Below, one piece after another: positions 51,626-61,625 of a DNA stretch of 64,000 nt. The first letter of the stretch is position 1. Each line of letters opens with the position of its first letter. The DNA comes from Dipteris shenzhenensis (taxonomy: Eukaryota; Polypodiophyta; Polypodiopsida; Gleicheniales). Below the pieces are notes generated by a model. It saw nothing but the letters and a program-made list of their open reading frames with translations, was not told where the DNA came from and did no database searches. The DNA is taken from assembly GCA_047967505.1 (NCBI GenBank), contig CM106538.1; one strand, given 5' to 3'. A program made the position numbers and the translations under genes.

Positions 51626-52975
51626 ATCCCTAGAGGACAGACGACACGTTACCTGGGATTCTAGGTAGGGCTGGATATCACGCCAGCTCAGCAGTTCCTA
51701 CCGGTCCTAGTTTCCATATGACGGAAGCTAGCCTTCTGGAGCACGGCTCGGCTATCTCTGGCAGGCAGGGCCCTTGTGGTCAATCAGGTCCTTCTAGCCA
51801 CCGCTTGGTACGTGGCATCTTGCTGATGTTTCTCGAGATCGTGCGTAGCCCAGCTGAGGAGACTGATGCAAAACTTTCTGTGGTCTGGCTCAGATGGTTC
51901 CGGCACCACCAGAGCCCGGGTCGCCTGGCAGACGGTCATTCTCCCCCAGACAGAGGGCGGTCTTGGCATCATAGATCCAGAACTGCAGAGTCAGGCATTA
52001 CTTGGCAAGTTAGTCATCCGCGGTCTGACCCCAGGAGGGTAGACGTGGAAGCTCTTACTTCAGCATGGTCTCAGCGCGTATATCCCCCAAAGAGGGGGTG
52101 ATTGGTAGCCGTCTATCCAGTGGATTTTCACTTCAGCCCCGCTGACTCAGCCCCGCTCCCCCTTCCTCTGTAGCCTCGTCTCGGTCTGGAGGAAGTTGCG
52201 GCACAGCCTCTCTCAGGTTCCCCCCAGCTGCCGAGAGGAGATAGACAGACAGTCCCTGATCTGGAGCAGCCATGTGACAGATGATACAGGTCGCCAGCTT
52301 GGAGAGAGATCCCATATCCCATGGGCGCTCTGGGCGCGTGGGCCTGCACGCTCGCTCCGAGTTTGGAGGGACGGCTATAGCCAGTTGGGCCCAGGCGAGC
52401 TGGCAGCAGCAGTAGGTACGGCACGTGGGATCCAGGCTCGACGAGCGGAGATCGATGCTGCCATTCCTGCAGGTTGGAGGATTCCCATGATCACCAGACA
52501 GCTCCTCTCAGGAGATGAGAGGTGGCTAGGACAATTCACTCCCCGCGGCATTCCTTTGGTGGTTGCAGGCCTTTTCTTGGACTCCTCGATTCACTTCTTC
52601 TCCGTCGCCGATGGTAGCCGCCTCTAGAGCAGAGAGGCCGTGATCGACCCCTGATTGTTCAGGACCAGGACGAGACTCTGGATTTGGGAGGGCCGCTCCT
52701 TGACAGAGGTGGAGTGGGACCCAGGGGAGTGGCGCTGGCCACCACTGGAGACCTCAGAGAACCCTACCCCCTTCTCATACACAGCGCGTGTACCGGTAGG
52801 CGTGCTCTGGGGGCTCTCCAGCGCAGGCTACCCACCCAGGCACATAGTTGGTATGCCCAAGGGATATCTCTGGTCTTTCTTCGTACATTCTGGAAGACTC
52901 TTTGGGCAAGTTGGCGGCCGAGGAACCTATATGAGGGTGAGATCCTCATCCATGGAGATCATCGGTTGATCCCGT
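51626..52975 (+). pseudogene. LINE B region after RT up to the zf-RVT break
   Basis: Fragmented frames with plant-L1-like text: 'RSLRVWRDGYSQLGPGEL', 'MITRQLLSGDERWLGQFTPR' and 'FLRTFWKTLWASWRPRNLYE', the last normally leading directly into the zinc knuckle. It stops at 'ttgatcccgt' (52966-52975), and the knuckle continues at 48664 on the other strand. Confidence 0.75.
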
Positions 52976-53045
52976 AAGATTGACATATGCCGTAAGATTG
53001 ACCTACGGGATCATTGGTTGATCCCGTAAGACTGACCTACGTCGT
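52966..53045. repeat. Short locally duplicated filler at the inversion breakpoint
   Basis: 'ttgatcccgtaaga.tgac' occurs at 52966 and, 52 bp later, at 53018; 'cgtaagattgac' is present once more at 52991; and 'acgggatca' (53005-53013) is inverted relative to its neighbours. Confidence 0.85.
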
Positions 53046-54148
53046 GGAGCTGAAAGTCATTCCTGAGTGTCATGGAATCGGCTGCTCTCAGTTGGGGTCT
53101 CTCCCCACCCACCATGCCCTCTCGATCCTATGCTCACCTATCCCTAGAGTAGTGGCCACAAATGCAGTCGCATCACTCATCACTGTAGCCTCAATGCGTG
53201 GGATGCCACAGACTCTAATGTTGAGAGCCGTATTGGTTATCTATTGCTGTTGCTCCATGAGAGTAGCCGAAATGGTTGCCTTCGCAGGTTCCCGTTTGGC
53301 CACATCGACCCATCTAGAAGTCTCCTTGATTATAGATTGCATGCTTGCAATCTGTGCCTCAACTACTGGGGTACTCCCTAGGATTGTGTGTATGGTTGTG
53401 ATCTCTTGTCAGAGCTATGAAATGTCCTGCCTAAGCCCCTGAATAAGGGTACCCTGCTTGTGTATGATACGAGCCTATTCCCGGGTAAAGTGGGCCTGCT
53501 CTTGTGCAAAGCAAGTCAACTCTGCCTCTCGTACTCAAATGCTGTGCACCTCCATCAAGAGGGACTAGGAGGCATCACGTGGGGTGGCCCTAGGAAAGCC
53601 CAGTCCTCGTGGATCGAAGGGGGCTAGTACAAATGAAGGAGGATGGGGCTGGATGATGGGCGAAGCTAAAGTGGGAGACGACGGTGAAGAGTAGCTCTAG
53701 AGAACGGGTGTGGTAAGGCCAAATGAAACAATGAAGGGTGGTTGCCTCAGGGGCAATGGTGACATGAATGAGGCGAACTCAGTTGAGGCACCATAAGTTG
53801 TCCCTAATGATGGTGCTGTTGTAAGTCCTGACCCCTCCATGGATGGAGTGAATAGTGAGAAAGAAGCTGTTGTCGACGATGGTGATGATGATGTGAGGGT
53901 CGAGTTGGAAGCTGATGTGGAGGCGGGAGCTGATGTGGAGGTGGAACTTGATGTACATGCTGATGTGGAGATTGCTTGCGTGGAAGCCTTGGCGGTTGCC
54001 TTTTGTGTGGCAATGCTGTCCACCAGTAGGCCACTCTGATTGTTGCGTTTGTTGACATCCTCAAGTGTGAGTTGTTGCCTTTGTTGTTTATCTCTTTTTC
54101 GTTTTTGGGTCTCTCTCTTTCCTTATCTCCTTTGTCTCCCTTCGCCAT
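53040..54148 (-). pseudogene. LINE A ORF1-like protein
   Basis: A minus-strand reading starts at the ATG at 54148 ('MAKGDKGDKERERPKNEKE', very basic/acidic), shifts frame in a Ser/Thr-rich stretch (54023-53697), and continues, with stops, into a helix-rich region ('VEAQIASMQSIIKETSRWVD') and 'NIRVCGIPRIEATVM', then 'IGEHRIERAWWVGRDPN'. The order (disordered N-terminus, coiled-coil-like part, then an RNA-binding-like 'IRVxGIP...RVGR' domain) is that of L1-type ORF1 proteins, which bind element RNA. The family call is by pattern only. It is truncated at the inversion breakpoint. Confidence 0.55.
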
Positions 54149-54200
54149 TTTGGGGGTGGACTGAAGTGAGCTCCTGTTTTTTTCTCGAATGCTTCCTGAT

Positions 54201-55990
54201 ATAGTGTGTAGAACCACGAAAAAGGCCAATGGAGAAGCTCGGGAGAAAGATCGATGAAGAGGCTTTAAAACGGAGCCAAAAGGACTCCAAACAGGGCTGT
54301 GAGAGGCACCTAAAAGAGGCTAGAAAAGTTGACTTTTTGCCTCTCTTTAAGAAAAGAAGAAAAGAAAAACAGGGGGGGGGGGGGGCATGTCCCTAAGTCA
54401 CCTAGGATTGTTAATACACTAACCTAGACAATTAGGACACTTAGTCTCATCGAACCCTGGTTAGGTTAACCTAATTGACCAGCTAACCTAACCTAGCCTA
54501 AACCACTAATTGAGCCTAACCCAACCTCAACTAAAGCTACTAACCTAAGCTAAACCTAACTAAACTAACCAAGATAAAACTAGCCTAAGAATTAATGAAG
54601 ACCTAGGCTAAGGTTTGGCGACGGAGCATGACGGACAGACGATAGAAATTAGTGGCGAATCCGCGTACGAACATCGATTTCCTGCAGCAGAACGTTGGAA
54701 CGTTGGCGCAGGTGAATTGTCCGGGATGTCATGCTTCATCTATGGAGACATCAAGGAGGGGACTACGCGCCATCTTATCCTTCATCTGCGTGGCAGATTT
54801 GCTGCCCTACATGATGGGAAGGGGCAAAAGCATAGGTGGTGATGGTGAGTAGAACGACAACGACCAATGACTGCTTCTTCTTATTCTCCTTCCCCACGTT
54901 CGTTCGTGTTGCCTTCTCTCCTTGCTTCTGTTGAGCTAATTGTTTCTTGAGCACCTATGAGCTTGCGTTGGCATTGAATGTAGCAAGAGAATAGCGACAC
55001 AGCAATACCATTTCAAAGTTCCTTTCATTACCTGAATGTCAATAGTCATAATCGTAGTCAAACGCTGAGAGACAATATCCGAAAAACTTGCCAATGTGAC
55101 CCTGAGAGGATTTGCGTGTGTCCTTGAGGAGGAGGATTCCAACATTCTCAGATTGTTCAGTAGACTCTGGACATCACAAAAAGACAACTATCATTAGAGG
55201 AAGTCCGAAGTAGAGCACATAACATTCTCACTCTCCACTTAGCCAGCATTACGTGCCTCTCCAACCTTGGGAAAATGGGAGTTTGATCACTGTAGTAGGT
55301 TGAGCTTTTAGGCTTGCGAGAGTAGAGCATAAGGTCATTGTGAGGCTCTCCAAAGCTTCACATGCCAATAAGCCCAAACTTGCAAATCAAGTCATCACAT
55401 TGCAATAGAGCTTAGCACTGCATATGTGGTGTTATAATGTAGTGGGATGTTGTAATGACTCACCTAACCCTAACACTGCCAATTGGAATTTAATGTTGTC
55501 AGCCACTTACCCATGCAATAAAAAAGTCAACTCACACATTGCAATAGATTTAACACAAGCTTGAAGTGTTAGCTAACATAGCGCCTGGGTCGATATCCAC
55601 AACGCAACACAACGCATGGTGTGATAATCTTAACAAACGTCAAGTTGATAACTGTAATGCTACACCCATGGTGATAGGAATAATGCAGCAACCATAGACT
55701 AGACGCTACATTATAATGCAACGTCAATGCATTATACATAATACAACATCCTATCTAGGTTGCCTACATGGGCTTTTGTGAACTCACCTAGGCTATTCAT
55801 TTGTCTCACCTATATGCACATGAGGTTAGAAGGGTGTTTGCATCTGAACCTAAACCATAAGAGAGTGCTTTCAATAACATCCTATCCAAACACAGACCAT
55901 CCCAAGCTGATTTCTCAACCTCATAGGATTCTATGAGTTTCAATGGAGAAATGGGCAAAACCCTAAATCTTGGGGCCTCTATGGCTCCCA
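54201..55990. other. Non-genic spacer, degenerate CTAA-rich DNA
   Basis: A G run lies at about 54372-54385. 54440-54590 is built of 'cctaac', 'ctaaac' and 'cctaagc' variants. The rest is unassigned. Short frames at 54615-54852 are probably chance. Confidence 0.4.
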
Positions 55991-56059
55991 ACCCTAGTTT
56001 GGTCGGACACCAATCCCCTACTCCGTCCACTACCACATCTCGAATTAGGGAAACCTTCT

Positions 56060-57420
56060 CAACATGATGGGTAGGTTTGGTCTTGACCCCGACATGGTAA
56101 ACCAATTCGTAAGGCTAATCAAAGTGCCAGTGGAGCTACAAGTCCCACCAACATCGACTATGCTAGAAGCCATGTGGAGCACACCAATTCCCACCACATA
56201 CAGCACCGCATGTATGCTTCTATGGGGACGACCCTTAGTGACACTTTTGAGGCAAGAATGCCAAGTAGTTATCATCTGCAAAATACTATGGCCCAAATGG
56301 ATGAGAATAGGGAGGATGTATTGCCCAAGATGTTGACTTCCTGACCCTCATGATACCCAAATTGGGGAAGCAACCTAGAACGTGCTCCCTATCTGGTGAC
56401 TGCTCCCTACAGACCAGTGCCCAACCTAAGTGTGCCTATGCCCACCTAGGCCACCACCAATGTAGCCGAAAAGACCAATCCCACCACATATGCCAACTCT
56501 AGGACCTAGTGTGTTGGGAACCACTAATCCCACTCTTGCCTGACCTACGGCCTTTTCCAATCCCCGATTGGGAACACCCATATATGGCATAGTGCCTCCC
56601 CCACTAGTAATTCCTCATGTGCCACAAACGGTGTTTAGTGTGATGAAGCAATGAGGATCATAGTGCAAGCACTAGTAAGGGGCTCACACCAACAACCTTC
56701 ATTGGGAGGGAGGCCAACCCTTCCAGGAGTAAACCGGTCATAATGTCCAAACTCATCACTAAACTCCTCAATGAGGGAGAATCATTGTCCCATTGTGGAT
56801 AGATTTGAGCACATCAGCGAAACCTTTGGGGACATTGGAGACCTAGACAAGGTCAATGTGTTTGGGATGAGCCTAGATGGCAAGGTAGGAGAGGGGTATC
56901 GGGCTCTAAATCCTGAGGAGAAAATTGGTTGGGACCCACTACGAAGCTCATTTATATTGTTTTTCCCCCAATGGAGCTGTATTACCAATTATACAAAGTT
57001 AAGTAGAGGGAGACCAAGTCCCTTCATGACTACATTGCTCGGGCATTGCTCAAATTAAGCACCTAAACTCACGGTATGAGCCACATGAAAGGATGAGTTA
57101 TGTGAAACTCTTGCCATGGTTCCTTATAGGGGTCTAGGATGAGTTATGTGAAACTCTTGCCATGGTTCCTTATGGTACGAGCCACATGAAAGGATGAGTT
57201 ATGTAAAACTCTTGCCATGGATCCTAAGACCAACATTAATTTGCTGAGTATAGAAAAAGGCCAAGTATCATCAATGTCCCTAAACGTGATAACCAGGACC
57301 AAGGCTACATCATTCAATAAAGAACTCTACAAGTAGGCCAAATGGGATAAAGCCCGACATCCCAACCTAAGGAGGCAAACCCAAGGGTGCAGTCAAAGTG
57401 GGAAAAGGATCTACAAGGTA
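56060..57420 (+). pseudogene. Gypsy gag remnant
   Basis: The best block (56771-57058) reads 'VNVFGMSLDGKVGEGYRALN' then 'EEKIGWDPLRSSF', the conserved core of the retrotransposon gag family (L-x-SL-x-G-x-A-x-x-W-x-x-L ... W-x-x-L-x-x-F). Downstream, 57060-57215 holds direct repeats of 'ggatgagttatgtgaaactc' (three copies). An upstream part with 'DTFEARMPSSYHLQNTM' fits a gag N-terminus. No zinc knuckle seen. Confidence 0.65.
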
Positions 57421-57589
57421 ATTATACATAGCGGATCCAATGAAGACACGGCCACCCTGTCTCCCTCATCCTCTTCTAGCCATACACCCTCAGTGGAGAA
57501 CCAAGTTAGTCAACCGCTTAAAGAAGGGATGACCCCTAATGAGTGGTAACTTATAAAAAGCCTATGACCCCTAAAGGTCAGGGTGAATA

Positions 57590-57720
57590 CTTAGACCCAA
57601 TCATTGAGGAACACCATGCCGAGACACAATAGCTGTTGCGTGACTACCAAGAAAAATTTGAGCACGGCTTTGGACCAGTAAGGGACCAACTACCATTCAT
57701 CCTAACTATCATACCTTCAA
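57590..57720 (+). pseudogene. Gypsy RT N-terminal fragment
   Basis: 'LLRDYQEKFEHGFGPVRDQL' aligns by position and spacing with the 'LLMEYRDCLA-SYKEM' block of element 1. The catalytic palm's first half is missing after this point. Confidence 0.55.
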
Positions 57721-57799
57721 TAGAGCCCCTACAACCTCTCCTATACTCAAAACTATGGAGGAAGGACCATGCAATTCATTAGCAAGACATTCGCTCCTA

Positions 57800-59035
57800 A
57801 GACAAGGCCCCAAGGGCTAAAAATATAATAACTTCCTATAAGGAGAAATAGTGGACCGGAAGAAGAAAATGCTGATTTACACCAACTCCCAAATAATTTT
57901 AAGTCTACATGGTTAAGACCACAAAATATGTCTAGAGCAATCCAAAATAATGGCAAAAGAAGGAAACCAACCACCTTTCAATGGTCTGGACAAGGTTAAA
58001 GAAGTAGAACTTGTCACAGACATGGGCCTTGGGCTTTGTATATTTTATTCATAAAACTAATGCTTACTAATGCCTTAGTTAAGATATGTGTAAATGGTGC
58101 TATGAGTCAACCCTTTTCTCTTAAAAGATCCATCTGACAGGGTTGCCTCATAGCACCTCTCTTGTTTTCTATAGCTGCTAACTCTTTGGCGGTGGCTTCT
58201 CTAGAGTCATAGTTTTATAGGAGAGACATGAGAGGTATAGAGCTCCCTTCTAGAAAATGATTGATATGCCAATAGTTTACAGATGACACCAACCTTACAC
58301 CAAGGAACAATGAGCGACCGTTCATACACCTTTTGCAAGGCCTCTGGATCTAAGATTAATCACACAAAGATTGGATATGCTAGTCTAAGAGGGGAAGATC
58401 AAAAAGTCCTAGAGGAATTAGGATGCCACAATCAAGCAATGTACTATTTTCAAACTATTAGGGATACCTTTGGGGTTTGGCATTTCGATGAAATAGAGGT
58501 GGGACTGGTTCATGGGTAGATTCCTAGAAAAAGTTGGACAAATGGAGAGGGTTTCAAGCTAACTTAGTTGGCAAAAGACTTGTCCTTATTCATTGCATTT
58601 ATCCCATTGCACTATTCTACCTAACTTGTTAGTCCCCTTCTAAGACATGTCTTGATAGATTCATTAGAATATGCAGATCTTTCCTTTGGGGTGGGAGTAA
58701 AAAGATAGCAAAGGTCAGATGGAGCTTATATATAAAACCTAAAGAAGAAAGTGGTCTAGGTGTCATTGATATAGAACTAGCTGTTAGGAAGCTCTCTGCC
58801 ATCTAGGTCATTAAAGATATTCTTCATCCTTAGGGGGACTGGGCTCAGCTTCTTCTCAAAAATGTCAGCCACCTTAGACCTCTGAGATCCCTCAGTTCGA
58901 AGAACTATCCTACTTTGTCTGCTATCTACAATATGAGCCCTACAAAGTGAAAGGGAGACAACTCTAGCTATCCTTATGGAAGGAATTCAAGGAAATCAAA
59001 TGTCAAATGGTGTTCTGAGGCAAGGGGCTCTTATG
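57800..59035 (+). pseudogene. L1-type LINE fragment inserted in the gypsy RT
   Basis: RT motifs: 'VNGAMSQPFSLKRS', then '-QGCLIAPLLFSIAANSLAV', 'FTDDTNLTPR' (the catalytic YADD reads FTDD, 58279-58290) and 'FCKASGSKINHTKIGYASL'. The C-terminal text is 'RFIRICRSFLWGGSKKIAKV', 'KPKEESGLGVIDIELAVRK' and 'WAQLLLKNVSHLRPL'. This is the plant L1 ORF2 region from mid-RT to before the zinc knuckle. Both ends are truncated; no oligo(A) or target duplication recognised. Confidence 0.8.
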
Positions 59036-59039
59036 TCTT

Positions 59040-59560
59040 TAGAATCTATATAGTGGTAGGAAAAGTATCCTATAGCTTTCTTGATGGATTCTTTGGTTAT
59101 AACCACGTATCCATAGCCCTAGCTGAGTGATCAACACAAAATGGCCTTGCGATGGAGTGGGGAGTCTATGCTTCAAGAGTAATGTTATTCATACTCAACG
59201 GACTGTTTAGAAGTATTCCTTGCTGATTTATGCATACATTTGGCATGGGATGATCACCTAAGATCTCTAGGCTAGTCTTTGAGAGGTGTCACCTGTACAA
59301 ATTTCGCTCAACCTCCTCAAATGATAATTTTTGGTTAAACACGGGGTGATCTTAGGGCATGTTGTGTCTAAAATTGGAATTTCCATGGACTACAATAAGA
59401 TCAAGCTCATCTTGGAGCTACCACCTCATACAAACAATGCTTCACTAGGCATACGGGCTACTATAGAAGGTTTATCTATAGCTATGTTGGGATTGCTCAC
59501 CCTTTTTATAATCTTTTGGTTGTATTTAAGTGGACCGAGACATGCCAAGCCTCATTAAAA
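59040..59560 (+). pseudogene. Gypsy RT, second half, catalytic Asp changed
   Basis: 'YSFLDGFFGYNHVSIA', 'WGVYASRVM', then 'VFLADLCIHLAWDDHLRSL': the family's FLDD reads FLAD (codon GCT, 59222-59224), removing a metal-binding Asp. Then 'GVILGHVVSKIGISMDYNKI' and, after a frameshift, thumb remnants. Element 1 has the corresponding 'VFLDDLCIHS' intact. Confidence 0.8.
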
Positions 59561-60023
59561 TTGCAAACACCAAATTGGGATTTAATATTCCATGTGCATA
59601 TAGATGCCTCCAAGTTTGCAATAGGATGCATGTTGGCACGGCAAGGTGAGTATAATCTAGATTACCCAATTTTGCAAGTTGCCAAATCAACAATGTCGTG
59701 ACTACAAAACCACAAAGAAGGAAGGCCTCACAATGGTTTATGCCATGAAGAAGTGGAAAAGAAGTTCCACCACATTTTCTTGCAAACAAGTTTGTATTCT
59801 TTGTAGACCATCAGGCGCTTCTCTATTTAGTGAACAAACATCGTATGATTGGACACATCACACGGTGGATGCTTATATCGGTAGAGTTTGGTTTCATCAT
59901 TGCATGGTTCACAAGGGAAGAACAAATTTTATGGTGGACCATATGTCTAGGATTCCCAATGGAGAGCCAAGAACTAGCATCAATGATGATCTACCTAATG
60001 CCCTACTATTACTTTGGATTTGA
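59560..60023 (+). pseudogene. Gypsy RNase H
   Basis: 'DLIFHVHIDASKFAIGCML' (first Asp kept), then in another frame 'TTKKEGLTMVYAMKKWK' (the Glu of K-E-x-L kept), followed by 'SLFSEQTSYDW'-type decayed text. 'FMVDHMSRIPNGEP' (about 59928-59970) preserves the last Asp-His-x-S-R block. Confidence 0.7.
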
Positions 60024-60129
60024 TACCGGAATGGGCTCAAGAGGTTGGCCACTTTTTGGCCAATGGGTTTCCACAAGACAAGGATCTTAACAAGGACGAG
60101 GCTTAAAAACTCATCAAGGATGTAACACC

Positions 60130-61080
60130 CTATCAACTGATAGCCGATGAGTTATATAGAATGGGTAATGATAGCATAATGCACCACCACTGTGTCTGTG
60201 AAGATGAGTTTATTGAGATGTTGGAAGAAGCCCATTTGGTCAAGGATTGTAAGCCGGCTATGGTGGCCTACTCTCTTCGGCAATGCAGTTGAATTAGCTA
60301 AATGTTGTAATCCTTGCCAAAGATCTTCCATCCCTCAAAACAAGGATTATATTCCCCTTATAGGAATTCTTACAGACCAAAGCTTCAAGAAGTGGGGCAT
60401 TGGCTTTGTCGGACCTATAAGTCCAATAGCCAAGGGGACACAAGCTTGATATATTATCATGACAATTGACTACTTCACCAAGTGGGCAAAGGCTAGAGTG
60501 GGCAACCAAGAAAGTTGATGCTAGAGCAACAGCTAAATTCCATACAAATCCTTATGATTGAGTAGAAATTCTACTCTATATTACCCTATAGCAAACTCCC
60601 AATGTGAGAGCTCTAATAAGACTCTATATAACACCATGACATGCATAGTAGAGGCCAACCAAAGTGACTAAGAGCACAAGCTCACCACTACATTATGGGC
60701 GTATCATACAGCATATAAGGTTGCAACAAATTGCACCCCATTTAGTCTTGCTTGGTTGAGGTGGTGATGCCCATGGAGTTCATAGTACCTAGCCTCAAGG
60801 TGGTAGTTTAGGAGAGACTATCTAAGGAGGCCATTCTTGAAAGGCTATTAGAGCTCAAAAACATGATGAGACAAGGTTTAGGGCTGCATATGGCATGAAG
60901 GTTGAAAAATTGCGAAGAAAACATTGGTTTGATCGCAACCTTAAAAATAAGGACCTTAGCGAAGGCAACCTTGCATTATTATATAGTGTAAGGAACACCA
61001 AGAAAAAGTTGAAGTTTCACAGTATGGTCCATATTGGGTTGTTGAGATTGCACCACAACGGACGAGCCAAATTGTAATGC
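60130..61080 (+). pseudogene. Gypsy integrase, core partly deleted
   Basis: H2C2 remnants ('HHHCVCEDEFIEMLEEAHL', later 'CCNPCQRSSIPQ'), then the core start 'WGIGFVGPISPIAKGTQA' where the first catalytic Asp reads Gly, and 'IIMTIDYFTKWAKA'. The stretch with the second Asp is missing between about 60530 and 60580. The text resumes with 'NSQCESSNKTL' (Glu region) and 'LTTTLWAYHTAYKVATNCTP', and ends with 'KHWFDRNLKNKDLSEGNL' and 'MLDGVEMDGYINDSKLKCYY'. Confidence 0.8.
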
Positions 61081-61289
61081 TTGATGGAGTCGAGATGGAT
61101 GGCTATATCAACGATAGTAAGCTTAAGTGCTACTATGGCCCCCTGACTCAACAAACTCTTCAAGCTATCCATAGGGAGAAAGAGCTTTTAAAAATGGTCA
61201 CTCACATGAAAAGACAAGAGATTGAAGAGGCACAAGCCTGTCATGCTAAAATTAAACCTGAGGGCCTAATGACAATTTTCAAGGCAACC

Positions 61290-61625
61290 TTAGACTAGGA
61301 AGATGACTTTGAAAATCTAACAATCGACCCTACTAAGTTTCCAGTTAAGTTGCAAGGTAATGGACAAACAACACATTCCGAAGTAGCCTTGGTGGATTCC
61401 AAAGTGAGCCACAATATCATCTCGCAAGAGGTATGAAAACAATTATCAAAGGTACTCCTTCAACTTAGTCTTGCCAAAGGACAAGCTATTAATGGTCAAG
61501 GCATGCCTGCAATCGGTTACGTAGATATTGAAGTAGCTATTATTAACCATAGAATAGGGAGCCATTTTCATGTAATGGTGACAATCACCATTGATGAACA
61601 CGTTATTTTGGGTAGAGAATGGCGT
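61290..61625 (+). pseudogene. Retropepsin-like segment after the integrase
   Basis: The frame reads 'EVALVDSKVSHNIISQEV' (a D-S-x-x-x-H-N-I-I box; the usual Gly of DSG is Lys), 'QLSLAKGQAINGQGMPAIGY', 'RIGSHFHVMVTITIDEHVIL' and 'GREW'. This spacing, with the closing I-L-G-R-x-W, matches aspartic proteases of gypsy elements, which normally precede RT. It may be the front of another element, a duplicated domain, or a rearranged piece. Confidence 0.5.

Larger units (their letters stand above)
48665..52975 (+). other. Inverted block (about 4.3 kb) bounded by a 10-bp inverted repeat
   Basis: 'acgggatcaa' at 48665-48674 and its complement 'ttgatcccgt' at 52966-52975 (again at 53018-53027) sit exactly where the zf-RVT domain of LINE B and the ORF1/ORF2 region of LINE A are interrupted. 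Reversing the block makes both LINEs collinear on the minus strand. Confidence 0.7.
49758..52975 (+). mobile_element. LINE B (L1 type), main part, inverted
   Basis: A plus-strand L1-type ORF2 from the linker before RT to the start of zf-RVT. The remaining C-terminus and oligo(A) lie at 47831-48664 on the minus strand. No endonuclease belongs to it, so it was 5'-truncated on insertion. It begins with a C/T-rich stretch (49775-50165). Confidence 0.75.
46163..54200 (-). mobile_element. LINE A (non-LTR retrotransposon), split by LINE B and partly inverted
   Basis: The pieces, in the order the element would read (minus strand): ORF1 54148 to about 53040; endonuclease, now inverted on the plus strand, 48803-49741; RT 47830 to about 46500; 3' end with hairpin and (TTTC)n tail to 46163. 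The endonuclease ends and the RT piece begins in the same 16 bases, 'attgacttcatacccc' (49742-49757 plus; 47831-47816 minus), and the reading frame (IDFIP) is the same across that point. Interpretation: LINE B inserted there, duplicating the target, and 48665-52975 later inverted. The 5' limit is approximate and no outer target duplication was found. Confidence 0.75.

Noticed and set aside
48665-52975. Twin-priming 5' inversion of a single LINE as the cause of the strand switches
   Set aside because: Twin priming would give one inverted 5' segment of one element. Here two families are interleaved, the 16-bp duplication is shared, and a 10-bp inverted repeat sits at both breakpoints, so insertion followed by inversion fits better.
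53014-53442. 143-codon plus-strand frame
   Set aside because: It is antisense to the ORF1-like sequence, whose minus-strand reading is more protein-like.
54440-54590. Telomere-like CCTAAC-rich DNA
   Set aside because: Units are irregular (cctaac, ctaaac, cctaagc) and never form the regular CCCTAAA array of plant telomeres.
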